A stretch of DNA of 64,000 nucleotides from Thiobacillus sp. (GTDB lineage Bacteria; Pseudomonadota; Gammaproteobacteria; Burkholderiales; Thiobacillaceae). The notes under the pieces were generated by a model. It was given only the letters and a program-made list of their open reading frames with translations. It was not told where the DNA came from and searched no databases. Positions 7,665 to 16,924 of the stretch are shown here, in pieces. The stretch covers positions 62,001 through 126,000 of the forward strand of contig JAUXVT010000049.1 of the NCBI GenBank assembly GCA_030680405.1, written 5' to 3'. The first letter of the stretch is position 1, and each line of letters starts with the position of its first letter. Both the position numbers and the translations under genes were made by a program.

Positions 7665-8539
7665 ATGCCCCGCCATTCCCCTTTGCCAGGCGCCCTGATT
7701 TTGGGCGTCCTGCTCAGTTTGCCAGCGCTGTCTCATGGCGCCGACTACTGATTGGGCATTTTTGCCGGCAGTGCCAGCAAGGATAACCAAGCCGAACTCA
7801 AGGCCATGTTCAAACTCCTAGTCGACCATATCGCCCAAGCGAGCGGCGCCAACGTAAAGATGGAAATCAGCCAGAGCTTCAAGAACATGGACCGTCACCT
7901 GGGCGCGGGCCGTTATACGATCTTCCTCGGTCCCCTTCATGTTACGGCGGATGCCATCGAGGAAGGTTTTGAGCCTGTCGCCAAATGGGACAAGCCGATT
8001 TATGGTTTGGTCGTCGTTACTGCCGACAAGCCCTATAAAACCATCGCCGACCTCAAGGGCACCCGGATGGGGATTGCCTCCCGGGATACTGCCGCGGGCC
8101 CCCTGTGCATCTCTGCACTCAACAAGGCCGGGCTGCGTCCTGACAAGGACCTGGCCGCAGTCTACGAAGGAAAGTTTCAGGATGTCATGGTCCAGCAGCT
8201 CTCGCTAAACAGCCTCGATGCGATTTGCACCGGCCCCGGCCCCTGGCGAATGATGAACGAACAGGAGCCCGGGAAATACAAGATCATCGGCGAATCCATC
8301 CGCGTTCCAGGGTTTGCACTGAGCATCGACAAGGACTTGAGCAACCTGGAAAAGAAAAACTAACCGCCATTCTCGTCGGCGTGGGGAAAACCCCTGAAGG
8401 CAAGCATGCTCTTAACTCCATCACGGGCAGCGCAGCAGGGGCCTCCGATACCCTGCCAACGAACGCCAAAGAGTATTTTTCCGCCAACCTGCTGATGCAG
8501 GAAAACAAGCGTCTGTATAACGCCCAGATTCCCAAGTAA
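7665..8539 (+). pseudogene. broken PhnD-like phosphate/phosphonate-binding protein gene
   Basis: ATG 7665 follows a good ribosome site (AAAAGGAA) and encodes a signal peptide (MPRHSPLPGALILG...ALSHGADY). An in-frame TGA at 7749 stops it at the mature start; a C-to-T change from CGA (Arg) would explain this. Beyond it the frame resumes as a PhnD-type periplasmic protein (LGIFAGSASKDNQ, IYGLVVVTADKP, DLKGTRMGIASRD, FQDVMVQQL). Near 8350 a second lesion occurs: the frame ends in KKN-stop, while the conserved tail (AILVGVGKTPEGK ... ENKRLYNAQIPK) continues in the -1 frame. Loss of one A from the run AAAAA restores it. Such proteins feed ABC importers; no importer genes are adjacent. Confidence 0.8.
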
Positions 8540-8560
8540 GCAAACTACTAGCTTGCACGC

Positions 8561-8587
8561 GGCCTCGATTCGGGGCCATTTTTTTTT
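8561..8587 (+). terminator. Rho-independent terminator
   Basis: Stem GGCCTC/GGGGCC with a 5-base loop, followed by nine T residues, 20 bases past the stop of the PhnD-like pseudogene. Confidence 0.8.
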
Positions 8588-8733
8588 GCTTGCCGGAGCG
8601 CTTTCAAGGCAGGGCCATCCCATCCGCTTCACCTCCCAGATCCAGCCGTCACGGATTCCCGTCATGGATAATCAAGCCGGACAACCCAGCACCGTGTCGC
8701 CGCATCGAATGCGAAGCCGGTTAAGCTAGCCAA

Positions 8734-9684
8734 ATGAATGCGACACGCCTGCATATAACGCCACCCCCCACCCGCATCGGACTCGCCCTCGGCGGCGGCT
8801 CGGCACGCGGCTGGGCGCACATCGGCGTCATCCGCGCGCTGCAGAATGCCGGCATCGAACCCGACATCGTCTGCGGCACTTCGATCGGCGCGCTGGTGGG
8901 CGCCGCCTATGTGGGCGGTGAACTCGACCGTCTGGAGACCTGGGTGCGCAGCCTGCGCCTGCAGACCGTGGTGAGTTTCCTGGATTTTTCGCTCAACGGC
9001 GGGCTGATCAAGGGCGACAAGCTGATCGAGTTTTTCCGCAACCATTTTGTCGACCACGACATCCGCGAACTGGCGCGCCCGTTCGGCGCCGTCGCCACCG
9101 ATCTGCGGCGCGGCCGCGAAGTATGGCTGCGTGAGGGCGGGGTATCGGATGCAGTGCGCGCCTCGATTGCACTGCCCGGGCTGTTCACCCCGGTGCAGCG
9201 CGATGGCAGCTGGCTGGTCGACGGCGGACTGGTTAATCCGGTGCCGGTGTCGCTGTGCCGCGCGATGGGGGCGGACGTCGTCATCGCTGTCGATCTAAAC
9301 GCCGACCTGCTGGGCCGCCACCTCAAACCCAAGCCCGCCAAAGCGAAACCCACGTGCGCCTCACCCGAGACTGAAACCCTGGCCGACACGGTGATGGCGC
9401 GCATCCAGACGGGCATGTCGCAACTCGGCATCAACCATGACGATGGGCCCAAGTTCCCCGCCATGCTCGACGTGCTGGCAAGCAGCATCAACATCATGCA
9501 GGTGCTGATCACGCGCAGCCGGCTGGCAGGCGAACCGCCGGACGTGATGGTGACGCCTCAGCTCGCGGACCTGGGGCTGATGGAGTTTCACCGCGCCAGC
9601 GTCGCCATCGACGCCGGGCGGCGTGCCGTCGAGGCCGTCATCCCGCTGTTGCAGGCGCGCCTGAATGGCTCAAACGACAGTTGA
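8734..9684 (+). CDS. patatin-like phospholipase family protein (RssA-like)
   Basis: 316 residues. The oxyanion loop is GLALGGGSARG (16-26). The nucleophile elbow GTSIG carries S50. The catalytic Asp is in SWLVDGG (D163), giving the Ser-Asp dyad of patatins. No signal peptide is seen, so it is probably cytoplasmic or peripheral on the inner membrane, acting on phospholipid acyl esters. A flexible Lys/Pro stretch (HLKPKPAKAKP) lies near residues 195-205. It stands alone, with the convergent GIY-YIG gene starting 15 bases after its stop. Confidence 0.85.
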   Translation: MNATRLHITPPPTRIGLALGGGSARGWAHIGVIRALQNAGIEPDIVCGTSIGALVGAAYVGGELDRLETWVRSLRLQTVVSFLDFSLNGGLIKGDKLIEFFRNHFVDHDIRELARPFGAVATDLRRGREVWLREGGVSDAVRASIALPGLFTPVQRDGSWLVDGGLVNPVPVSLCRAMGADVVIAVDLNADLLGRHLKPKPAKAKPTCASPETETLADTVMARIQTGMSQLGINHDDGPKFPAMLDVLASSINIMQVLITRSRLAGEPPDVMVTPQLADLGLMEFHRASVAIDAGRRAVEAVIPLLQARLNGSNDS

Positions 9685-9699
9685 AGCAGAAAAGCGGAT

Positions 9700-9978
9700 T
9701 TACGGCGTAGCAGCGCACAACGCCAGCTTGCGGGCGCGATCCAACAGTTTGATCGTCGCCTCACGCCGCGTGGCCTCCGCGCGGTTGGCTGCGGCTTCGA
9801 CATAGACCAGTTGCACCGGGCGGCGGCTGCGGGTGTAGCGGGCACCCAGAGCGCTATTGCCGTTATGTTCGGCGACGCGGCGGGCGATATCGGTGGTGAT
9901 GCCGGTGTAAAGCGACCCGTCTGCGCAGCGCAGCATGTAGACACACCACGCGGCGGCGCTGGCGGCAACGGTCGCCAT
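9700..9978 (-). CDS. GIY-YIG nuclease domain protein (UPF0213 type)
   Basis: 92 residues. The GIY-YIG signature is present as CVYMLRC...GSLYTGITTD, with the catalytic Arg in IARRVAEHN. The nuclease core fills the protein with no DNA-binding extension, as in the stand-alone UPF0213 family. ATG 9978 lies 7 bases after the HDOD gene stop, so it is probably the last gene of that unit. The biological substrate is unknown. Confidence 0.85.
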   Translation of the reverse strand: MATVAASAAAWCVYMLRCADGSLYTGITTDIARRVAEHNGNSALGARYTRSRRPVQLVYVEAAANRAEATRREATIKLLDRARKLALCAATP

Positions 9979-9985
9979 GTTCAGC

Positions 9986-11326
9986 TCATACGTCGGACAG
10001 CTGTTGCGCCCACAGCAGCGCGTCCATATGCACGGCGTTGATGTCGGCCACGTCGCGCCCGATCCGCTTGGCCAAGGCTTCGATGCTGCTCTGGTCGTCC
10101 TGCTCACAGGCAATGGCCAGCGCCAGATAGGGCGCATACGGCCCGCGCTGCGAGATGATGGCCTCGGTGATTTCGGCAGGCAGGCTGATCTGCTTCAGTA
10201 CCTGCTCCATCGGCATGCGCATCACCACGTCGAGCAGCGAAAACAGGCCGGCGACGAAAATTTCATCGCGCGCCTTGGCAAACAGCGCGCGCCCGGCCAA
10301 CTGCTCAGCCACCCGGCCACGCACTAGGGCATTTTCCAGCACCGCGTGATCGAGCTCCTGGGCTTTGCCACCGGTAAACAGGATCAGCGTCAGCCAGCGA
10401 TACAGCTTGTCCTGCCCCATCACCATCAGCGCCTGCTCGATGCCGCCGATCTTGTTCATCAGCCCCATGCCGGGGGAATTAACGTAGCGCAGCAGGCGCA
10501 TCGACAGCGCCGGATCGTGGCGGAACTGTGCCGCCAGTTCCGGCTGCTCGGCGCCGGTGCGCACCCGGTTCATCAGGTCCAGCACCTTGGCGCGCGACGG
10601 CCCCATGACCGGATTGTCGAGGTTTTCGCGGCGGGTGATGAAAGGCCCCATGAACAGCGCAAACTGCAGCTTGTGGCACATGTGGAACGCTTCCAGCGTT
10701 TGCACGCCGGTCGCGACAAAACGCTTGCCTGCGGCCGCTTTGGACACGGCGGCTATTTGCGAGGTAATGGCAGGAATGTCCTCGCTGCCGACATCCATCA
10801 GCACATAATCCGCAAGCTGCAACAGCCCATGCCACTCGGGTCGCACGCCCGCGTCGGCATGCAGCGCAAAGCTGAACCCGCGTGACTTCAATTCACCCAG
10901 GCGGGCTAGCATGGGCTCGTCGATCCGGGGCTGGGCGACGGTATTCAGGAGCCACACCGTGCCGGCAGCAGGCCAGCCATCGATAAGCGCATGATTCAGG
11001 CTGGCAGGTGCAACCGGCACGAATGCCTGCCGCTGTTCAAGCAGGCGCGCAATCTCCATGCGCTGAAGGTTGCCGAGCAGGGTCTCGTCGTAGATGCGCT
11101 GCACATCGGGCAGGTTCGAATCGCGCTGGTCGTCCAGCGCGCGACGCAGCATGAAAGTATAGCCCGCTACCCGCTGGTCGCGGCCCAGCATGGCCTCGCG
11201 GCGCATCACCGAGGGCGCTTTGGCCGCCGGCCCGGGTGCCGACGCCACCTCGGCCGGCACGGCACGAGGCGGCGGCGCGGCTGCAGTATCCTTACCCGAC
11301 CACATTCCGACAAGACGATTCAGCAC
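9986..11326 (-). CDS. HDOD-domain signalling protein with degenerate EAL-like N-terminal domain
   Basis: 446 residues. A low-complexity Ala/Pro linker (about 13-40) is followed by RDQRVAGYTFMLRR, the usual start of YuxH-type proteins. The EAL-like half keeps the fold but not the catalytic motif (no EAL triplet where expected; GVQTLEAF lies near the end). It probably binds rather than cleaves cyclic di-GMP. The HDOD half follows from about residue 240 (DNPVMGPSRAKVLDLMNRV, LLRYVNSPG, IGGIEQALMVMGQDKLYRWL). HDOD proteins link nucleotide signals to motility or stress. The following GIY-YIG gene is 7 bases away. Confidence 0.8.
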   Translation of the reverse strand: MLNRLVGMWSGKDTAAAPPPRAVPAEVASAPGPAAKAPSVMRREAMLGRDQRVAGYTFMLRRALDDQRDSNLPDVQRIYDETLLGNLQRMEIARLLEQRQAFVPVAPASLNHALIDGWPAAGTVWLLNTVAQPRIDEPMLARLGELKSRGFSFALHADAGVRPEWHGLLQLADYVLMDVGSEDIPAITSQIAAVSKAAAGKRFVATGVQTLEAFHMCHKLQFALFMGPFITRRENLDNPVMGPSRAKVLDLMNRVRTGAEQPELAAQFRHDPALSMRLLRYVNSPGMGLMNKIGGIEQALMVMGQDKLYRWLTLILFTGGKAQELDHAVLENALVRGRVAEQLAGRALFAKARDEIFVAGLFSLLDVVMRMPMEQVLKQISLPAEITEAIISQRGPYAPYLALAIACEQDDQSSIEALAKRIGRDVADINAVHMDALLWAQQLSDV

Positions 11327-11574
11327 GTTTCATTCCTCCACGACAAACCTGGGCACATCAGGAGAATAATCGGCAGCGCTGCGCGAGACTGAAGCCTGTT
11401 CGCGCAAATCTTTTATCGAGCCGGCTTACAGCGAACGCTTGATCGAGACGATGCCGCGCACATGCCGGGGGCAGTGAATCCTCCGAAGAAAGGTGCGCTG
11501 CTTCTAGCAACGCCCCGCTACTATGCTATTTAAAACAGAGTAAACATTTTTATGCGCCGTCTCGGGATCCAAAA

Positions 11575-12195
11575 TTGACCAAGAGCCTCTATCGGTATTT
11601 TTTTCGTGGCCTGATCACCGCCTTGCCACTCGGGCTGACGGTCTACCTGTTCTATGTCTTTCTGAGCTGGAGCGAGACGCTGGCGATGCGGCTGATCCGG
11701 CCGTTCATCGGCAAATTTTATGTGCCGGGCATGGGCCTGCTGCTGGGGATCACAGGCATTTTCCTGCTCGGATTTCTGGTGTCGCAGCGCGGCGTGGGCA
11801 AGCTGCTGTCGCTCGTGGAACTGCCCTTCACCAATCTGCCGGTGGTGAAGAGTGTTTATTCTTCACTCAAGAGCTTTGCCGATTATTTTTCACCCCAGCG
11901 CAGCCAGACCGCCCAGCAAATGGTGGTGGTCCTCAGAATGCCGGGGCAGGATATTGAACTGGTGGGGCTGGTCACTCGCCAAAGCGTCGACGACCTGCCT
12001 GCCGGTTTCCTGCAGGGCGACCGTGTGGCGGTTTATCTGCCGATGGGCTACATGATTGGCGGCTACACGGTGTTTGTGCCGCGCGACTGGGTGCAGCCGA
12101 TCAACATGTCGGTGGAAGAAGCGATGCGCTCGACGCTGTTTGCCTGGATGAGCACGGCCAGCAGCGAGGAGACAACCGGTCGCACACGGCCATGA
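11575..12195 (+). CDS. DUF502 family inner-membrane protein
   Basis: 206 residues. There are two transmembrane segments near the N-terminus (about 11-31 and 55-74). Between and after them are family-typical stretches: ALPLGLTVYLFYVF, LPFTNLPVVKSVYSSLKSF, and PAGFLQGDRVAVYLPMGYMIGGYTVFVP. TTG at 11575 is the start that gives the conserved basic N-terminus MTKSLYRYFFRG. An ATG 23 bases upstream is in another frame. Function is unknown. The 248 bases before it hold no gene that I can see. Confidence 0.8.
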   Translation: MTKSLYRYFFRGLITALPLGLTVYLFYVFLSWSETLAMRLIRPFIGKFYVPGMGLLLGITGIFLLGFLVSQRGVGKLLSLVELPFTNLPVVKSVYSSLKSFADYFSPQRSQTAQQMVVVLRMPGQDIELVGLVTRQSVDDLPAGFLQGDRVAVYLPMGYMIGGYTVFVPRDWVQPINMSVEEAMRSTLFAWMSTASSEETTGRTRP

Positions 12196-12232
12196 TCCAC
12201 CCGCACCAACACCTGATGTAGCGTACAGTCTC

Positions 12233-13195
12233 ATGCAGATCGAGTGCTACGCCCAGCGCCTGCTCAACCCGTTTCGCGGAGTGGTGCACACCATTCGTTT
12301 TCAGTCGGCCGAGGCAGTGACGACCGACGGCATCGAGTGGGATATCTATGTGGCCAACGACGCGCTGCTCGACGACCTGGGGCGCGCCGGGCGGCGGGCG
12401 CAGATCTCCGACATCCGCTACGGCCACTGGTCGGCGGAAAAAGGCCTCAAGCGCGGGCCGCTGTATCCGTCCGACGACTTCAGGCGGCTGGAGGACATGG
12501 GCGCGGTGGTGTACGAGCACCTGCTCAAGGTGCACCGCGATGTACCGTTTTCCTTTCGTGACCAATTCGAGCTGTGGCTGCTCGACCGCAACGACCAGCC
12601 GCTGGCGCTGCTGCACAGCGTGCGCACCGACAGCGAAACCGACACCAAACCGCCACTCGACTGGCGCGCCGGCATGGCCGCGCAGGCGCATTTTCAGAGT
12701 GCGGCAATTGCCGGTCTGGCCGAACCTGCAGGGATGTATCTAACGCATTATGTAAACAACCTCGCCAGCGGCGTGGTGCAATGGTTTCGCCGCGCCGACG
12801 ACGGTGCCGGGCTGGGACTGCATACGCTGAAAGGCGGCGACCCCCTGCGCGGGCGCGTGCTCGACGCCGACGCCTTCCCCCCGCTGTTCATCGCCACCGC
12901 CGGCATGGACGCAGCGCATACCCGGCTGGTGCACGACTATCACGCTTGGCAGGCGCCATGGGTGCTGCTGCTGCAGCTCGATCCCACCACACGCAGCGCG
13001 CTCGAAGCCTGCGCCTGCCAGCAGGCCGAGTTGATCGAGAAGCACTATCGGCTGTATCCCGCCATCATCGACCGCCCGGCACTGCAGGCTGCACGCGTGG
13101 AAGCGGCGCTGGTGCGCAGCCAGCCACGCAAAGCCGCGCACGACGAGGTGATCCCGATGTTCTACATCGAGCTCAACGTCAGCGAGAGCGGGTAG
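12233..13195 (+). CDS. conserved hypothetical protein
   Basis: 320 residues with no signal peptide, membrane segment or catalytic motif that I recognise. It begins MQIECYAQRLLNPFRGVVHT, is rich in Trp/His/Arg, and ends with the unusual run DEVIPMFYIELNVSES. Codon usage matches the chromosome, and it lies 37 bases after the DUF502 gene, so it may be its operon partner. No function is proposed. Confidence 0.7.
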   Translation: MQIECYAQRLLNPFRGVVHTIRFQSAEAVTTDGIEWDIYVANDALLDDLGRAGRRAQISDIRYGHWSAEKGLKRGPLYPSDDFRRLEDMGAVVYEHLLKVHRDVPFSFRDQFELWLLDRNDQPLALLHSVRTDSETDTKPPLDWRAGMAAQAHFQSAAIAGLAEPAGMYLTHYVNNLASGVVQWFRRADDGAGLGLHTLKGGDPLRGRVLDADAFPPLFIATAGMDAAHTRLVHDYHAWQAPWVLLLQLDPTTRSALEACACQQAELIEKHYRLYPAIIDRPALQAARVEAALVRSQPRKAAHDEVIPMFYIELNVSESG

Positions 13196-13212
13196 GTCAG
13201 AAAAATCGGTTT

Positions 13213-13233
13213 AACCACAGAGGCACGGAGAAA
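13213..13233. repeat. short dispersed direct repeat, copy 1
   Basis: AACCACAGAGGCACGGAGAAA, followed by a looser match that includes TTTAAAC and CACCCGATG. Copy 2 lies 479 bases away in the same orientation. Repeats built on the ACCACAGAG core are familiar intergenic elements in environmental proteobacteria. Confidence 0.7.
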
Positions 13234-13295
13234 CCCTTTAAACAAGGTGTTGCACCGGGAACGGTTTTCACCCGATGGTGAAGAATTTAAACCGA

Positions 13296-13655
13296 TCAGC
13301 CCGCGACGTTGAGAATGGCGGCGGGCAATACGGCTGACGCGCCCAGATGCTGCGTCAGCCGCACCGCCACTTCGGGATGCTTCGCCGTGAATTCAGCGAT
13401 GGCGTCGGGGATGTCCTGCGCCACATGCGTACCTGCTGCAAGGAAATAGGGAAACGCCACGATTTCGGTCGCGCCTTTCCCCACCAGTGCCACCAGGCCG
13501 TCCGGAATGCTCGGTTCGGCCAATTCCAGAAAAGCCGTTTCGACGTGCGCGTAAGCCTGGCCAGGTTGCGCACGCACGGCATCTGCCAACTGGCGCACTT
13601 CATCGTTCGATGCCGCGCGGCGGCTGCCGTGGGCAATGGTGAGCAGACTGGACAT
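13296..13655 (-). CDS. cbiX: sirohydrochlorin chelatase, short CbiX type
   Basis: 119 residues, the single-domain class of class II chelatases. LTIAHGSRR (6-14) carries the first metal-binding His, and FPYFLAAGTHVAQDIP carries the second. It inserts Co or Fe (or Ni) into sirohydrochlorin for B12, siroheme or related cofactors. B12 is required by the class II reductase encoded at 5633. The gene stands alone between two copies of a direct repeat, so it may have moved as a repeat-bounded unit. Confidence 0.85.
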   Translation of the reverse strand: MSSLLTIAHGSRRAASNDEVRQLADAVRAQPGQAYAHVETAFLELAEPSIPDGLVALVGKGATEIVAFPYFLAAGTHVAQDIPDAIAEFTAKHPEVAVRLTQHLGASAVLPAAILNVAG

Positions 13656-13691
13656 GATGGATTACTTGAATTGAACCTGGAAAAGCATTTG

Positions 13692-13712
13692 AACCACAGA
13701 GGCACGGAGAAA
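13692..13712. repeat. short dispersed direct repeat, copy 2
   Basis: AACCACAGAGGCACGGAGAAA is identical to copy 1 over 21 bases, again followed by a CACCCGATG about 45 bases later. The two copies bracket cbiX. Confidence 0.7.
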
Positions 13713-13838
13713 TCCGTTAAAACCAATGCGTTGAATTAAACCGGGTTTATATCACCCGATGAATCATCGCCCAGCTCGCTGTGTCTCTGTAGTGGAGAAC
13801 CTGGGTTGTACAGACCCGTACCGAGCGATCCCGCCCGC

Positions 13839-14378
13839 TTACATCCGCACCGGCTCGAAGGTCGCGTCGAGATTCTGGTCGTCGCAGTAATCGAGAAAAT
13901 CGCCGCGCAGGGTGGCGATGTGGGCGTCAGCGGGAATGCCCAGCGTCATATGGACGGCGAACATCGGTGCGCCGGTGTGGGGGGCGGGGTAGGTTTCGGT
14001 GTCGAGCGCTTCGATGTTGATGTGCAGCCGCGCGAAGAAATTGGCGAGGCTGTTGACGATGCCAGGCTGGTCAAGCGCAGCGACTTCGACGGTGTACGGG
14101 ATCAGCGGTTTTTCCGGACGGATGGGGCGGGTGCGCTGCTGGGTGAGCGACAGGCCGAGTTCCTCGCCCACTGCCGGCAACCGGGCTTCCAGCTTGGCCA
14201 GCGCGTCCCAGCTGCCGGAAACGCGCATCAGCAGCGCAAAGCGTCCGCCGAGCGCGGCCATGCGCGATTCCTCGATGTTGCAGCCCGACTCGCTGATGCG
14301 GCGGGTGAAGCCTTCCACCAGGCCAATTTTGTCTTCGCCGCTGGCGGTGATGACGAGTGATTCGGTGTCGCTTGCCAT
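13839..14378 (-). CDS. ACT-domain regulator, GcvR-like
   Basis: 179 residues with two ACT domains: about 5-80 (SLVITASGEDKIGLVEGFTR, CNIEESRM) and 93-170 (TVEVAALDQPGIVNSLANFF, HINIEALDTETY). This is the plan of GcvR, which in E. coli antagonises the GcvA activator of glycine cleavage. No GcvA or gcv genes are near, so the partner here is unknown. Its ATG shares one base with the stop of the permease gene upstream (TAATG). Confidence 0.75.
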   Translation of the reverse strand: MASDTESLVITASGEDKIGLVEGFTRRISESGCNIEESRMAALGGRFALLMRVSGSWDALAKLEARLPAVGEELGLSLTQQRTRPIRPEKPLIPYTVEVAALDQPGIVNSLANFFARLHINIEALDTETYPAPHTGAPMFAVHMTLGIPADAHIATLRGDFLDYCDDQNLDATFEPVRM

Positions 14379-15400
14379 TAAATTAATTCCCTATCGGATA
14401 GTTCTTTCTTGATATACGCGTAGAACACCGGTGCGGCGATCACACCCGGCACGCCGAAGGCGGCTTCCATCACCAGCATGGCGATGAGCAGCTCCCACGC
14501 GCGCGCCTTGATCTGGCCGCCAATGATACGGGCATTCACGAAATATTCGAGCTTGTGGATGACAACCAGGAATACGAGCGAGCCCGCGGCGACATAGAGC
14601 GAATGCGACAGCGAAATGATGACGATAATGCTGTTGGATATGAGGTTGCCCAGCACCGGCAGCAGGCCGACGACAAAGGTGACCAGCAGCATGGTTTTGA
14701 CGAAAGGCAGCTCGACACCGAACGCGGGCAGAATCAGGACAAGATAAATCCAGGTCAGCAGGGCATTGAGCGCGGAGATCCGCACCTGCGCGAACACCAC
14801 GCGGCGGAACGCTTCGCTGAGCCGTTGGACGCGTTCGCACAGGGCTTGCGCCAGGGGCGCCATCGAGTGGTGGGGCGAGGCTTCGCGCAGCGCGACGAAA
14901 CTGCCGATGATGAAGCCGACCAGGATCAGCAACAGCACGCGGCCGGCGTCGCCGCCCAGTTTGCGCAGCTCCTGCGCATGGTCGCGCAGCCATTCGACCA
15001 GACCGGCGCGAATCACCGACTCGTCGCCCTGCGGCAGCCATTCCCCGGCCCATGCCGGCAACAGCTCGCGCGAGTTTTCGATGACCTCGGCCATTTTGGT
15101 GAGCAGGCCGGTGAGTCCGCCTTCGGTGCGCAAATACAGAATGGCGCCCGCGGTGACGCCGCCCAGTGCGCCCAGCACGATGAGGGTGATCAAGGACACC
15201 ACCAGCACCTTGGACCAGGTATGGCCGAGTTTGCCGACGACAAACCGCGGCGCCAGCAGGTGGACGAGCTGCACCACCAGCAGGCCGGCAAGGATGGCCG
15301 GCAACAAACGCAAGTAAAGGACAAGCAGCAAACCGGTGGCCATCATGAGCCAGGCGGCAATCTGATAACGGGTGGCGGGGGCGAGCGTGGTGGCAGTCAT
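14378..15400 (-). CDS. AI-2E transporter family (PerM/YdiK-type) permease
   Basis: 340 residues with about eight hydrophobic segments: a pair near 15-50, one near 65-90, then a C-terminal bundle after a soluble stretch at about 95-150 (ELLPAWAGEWLPQGDES). Conserved end segments VVGLLPVLGNLISN and GGQIKARAWELLIAMLVMEAAFG are typical of this family. The substrate is unproven; members exist for AI-2 export, sodium/proton antiport and others. ATG 15400 is chosen because it begins the first helix. Confidence 0.8.
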   Translation of the reverse strand: MTATTLAPATRYQIAAWLMMATGLLLVLYLRLLPAILAGLLVVQLVHLLAPRFVVGKLGHTWSKVLVVSLITLIVLGALGGVTAGAILYLRTEGGLTGLLTKMAEVIENSRELLPAWAGEWLPQGDESVIRAGLVEWLRDHAQELRKLGGDAGRVLLLILVGFIIGSFVALREASPHHSMAPLAQALCERVQRLSEAFRRVVFAQVRISALNALLTWIYLVLILPAFGVELPFVKTMLLVTFVVGLLPVLGNLISNSIIVIISLSHSLYVAAGSLVFLVVIHKLEYFVNARIIGGQIKARAWELLIAMLVMEAAFGVPGVIAAPVFYAYIKKELSDRELI

Positions 15401-15460
15401 GGCCGCCACGATGCCAACAAAGCGGGCGCGGAGCAAGGGGCGCAATGCGATAATCCGGGC

Positions 15461-16924
15461 ATGACTGCCCGGATTGAGCCTGCTTTCCTGAAATCCCTGC
15501 GGACGCTGCTGCCCGCCGACAGCCTGCTGACCGCGCCGGAGGACACCCGCCCGTTCGAATCGGATGGCCTCTCGGCCTATCGCGCCACCCCCGACGTGGT
15601 GGCGCTGCCGGGAACCGAGGTGCAGGTGGCAGCGATCCTGCAGCTGTGCCATCAGCACCAGGTCGCGGTGGTGGCGCGCGGCGCCGGTACCGGGCTGGCG
15701 GCGGGCGCCCTGCCGATCGCGGGGGCGCTGCTGCTGGTGCTGTCCAGGCTCAACCAGATCAAACAGATTGATCCGCTGGCCCGCACCGCCACGGTGCAGC
15801 CGGGGGTACGCAACCTCGCCATTTCCGAGGCCGCGGCGGCCTACGGCCTGTATTACGCGCCCGATCCCTCGTCGCAGATTGCCTGTTCAATCGGCGGCAA
15901 CGTGGCAGAAAATTCGGGCGGCGTGCATTGCCTGAAATACGGGCTGACCGTGCACAACATCCTCAAGCTGCGCGCCTGGACCATTTCGGGCGAGCTGCTC
16001 GAAATCGGCAGCGAATCACTCGATTCCGCAGGCTACGATTTGCTGGCGCTATTGACCGGCTCGGAAGGCATGCTCGCAATCATCACCGAAGTCACGGTCA
16101 AGCTCTTACCGCGTCCCGAGCGCGCACAGGTGGTGCTGGCGGCGTTCGACGACGTGACGACAGCGGGCGCCGCAGTCGGCAACATCATCGCCGCCGGCAT
16201 CATCCCGGCCGGGCTGGAAATGATGGACAAGCTCGCCATCCAGGCCGCCGAAGCCTTCGTCCACGCCGGCTATCCGCTCAACTGCGAGGCGCTGCTGCTG
16301 TGCGAAATCGACGGCGTGAACGAGGAGGTCTCGGACGACATCTTCACCGTGCGCGAGGTGCTGGCCGCCTCCGGCGCCACCGAGATTCGCACCGCCGAGA
16401 GCGAGGAACAGCGCCTCCGCTTCTGGGCCGGGCGCAAGGCGGCGTTCCCCGCGGTGGGGCGGCTGACGCCGGATTACTACTGCATGGACGGCACCATCCC
16501 GCGCGGCCAGCTGCCGCACGTGCTGCGCCGCATCCGCGAGATGAGCACGGAATATGGCCTGGCGGTGGCCAACGTGTTTCACGCCGGTGATGGCAACCTG
16601 CATCCGCTGATCCTGTTCGACGCCAACCAGCCGGGCGAGCTCGCCAAAGCCGAAAGTTTCGGTGGCAGGATTCTGGAATTGTGCGTCGAAGTCGGCGGCA
16701 CCATCACCGGCGAGCACGGCGTCGGACTGGAGAAGATCAACCAGATGTGCGCGCAATTCGCCGCGCCGGAGCTCGCGCGCTTCCATGACGTGAAAGCCGC
16801 GTTCGATCCGGACAAATTGCTCAACCCCGGCAAGGCCGTGCCCGAGCTGCATCGCTGCGCCGAGTGGGGGGCGATGCACATCCAAGGCGGACAGCTACCG
16901 CACCCGGAATTGCCGAGGTTCTGA
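15461..16924 (+). CDS. glcD: glycolate oxidase FAD subunit GlcD
   Basis: 487 residues. The FAD-binding domain (about 40-220) has RGAGTGLAAGAL and APDPSSQIACSIGGNVAENSGG. C-terminal FAD-oxidase domain motifs are VANVFHAGDGNLHP and TGEHGVGLEKI. It oxidises glycolate (or D-lactate) to glyoxylate in the GlcDEF complex and passes electrons toward quinone. In an autotroph it would salvage phosphoglycolate from Rubisco oxygenation. The stop overlaps the glcE ATG. Confidence 0.9.
   Translation: MTARIEPAFLKSLRTLLPADSLLTAPEDTRPFESDGLSAYRATPDVVALPGTEVQVAAILQLCHQHQVAVVARGAGTGLAAGALPIAGALLLVLSRLNQIKQIDPLARTATVQPGVRNLAISEAAAAYGLYYAPDPSSQIACSIGGNVAENSGGVHCLKYGLTVHNILKLRAWTISGELLEIGSESLDSAGYDLLALLTGSEGMLAIITEVTVKLLPRPERAQVVLAAFDDVTTAGAAVGNIIAAGIIPAGLEMMDKLAIQAAEAFVHAGYPLNCEALLLCEIDGVNEEVSDDIFTVREVLAASGATEIRTAESEEQRLRFWAGRKAAFPAVGRLTPDYYCMDGTIPRGQLPHVLRRIREMSTEYGLAVANVFHAGDGNLHPLILFDANQPGELAKAESFGGRILELCVEVGGTITGEHGVGLEKINQMCAQFAAPELARFHDVKAAFDPDKLLNPGKAVPELHRCAEWGAMHIQGGQLPHPELPRF

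Noticed and set aside
8340..8375. Programmed -1 frameshift in the PhnD-like gene
   Set aside because: The heptamer is G-AAA-AAC rather than a true slippery XXXYYYZ, and a separate in-frame stop already breaks the gene.
14555..15460. Long N-terminal extension of GlcD
   Set aside because: It is antisense to the permease gene and Gln/His/Asp-rich; the family start is ATG 15461.
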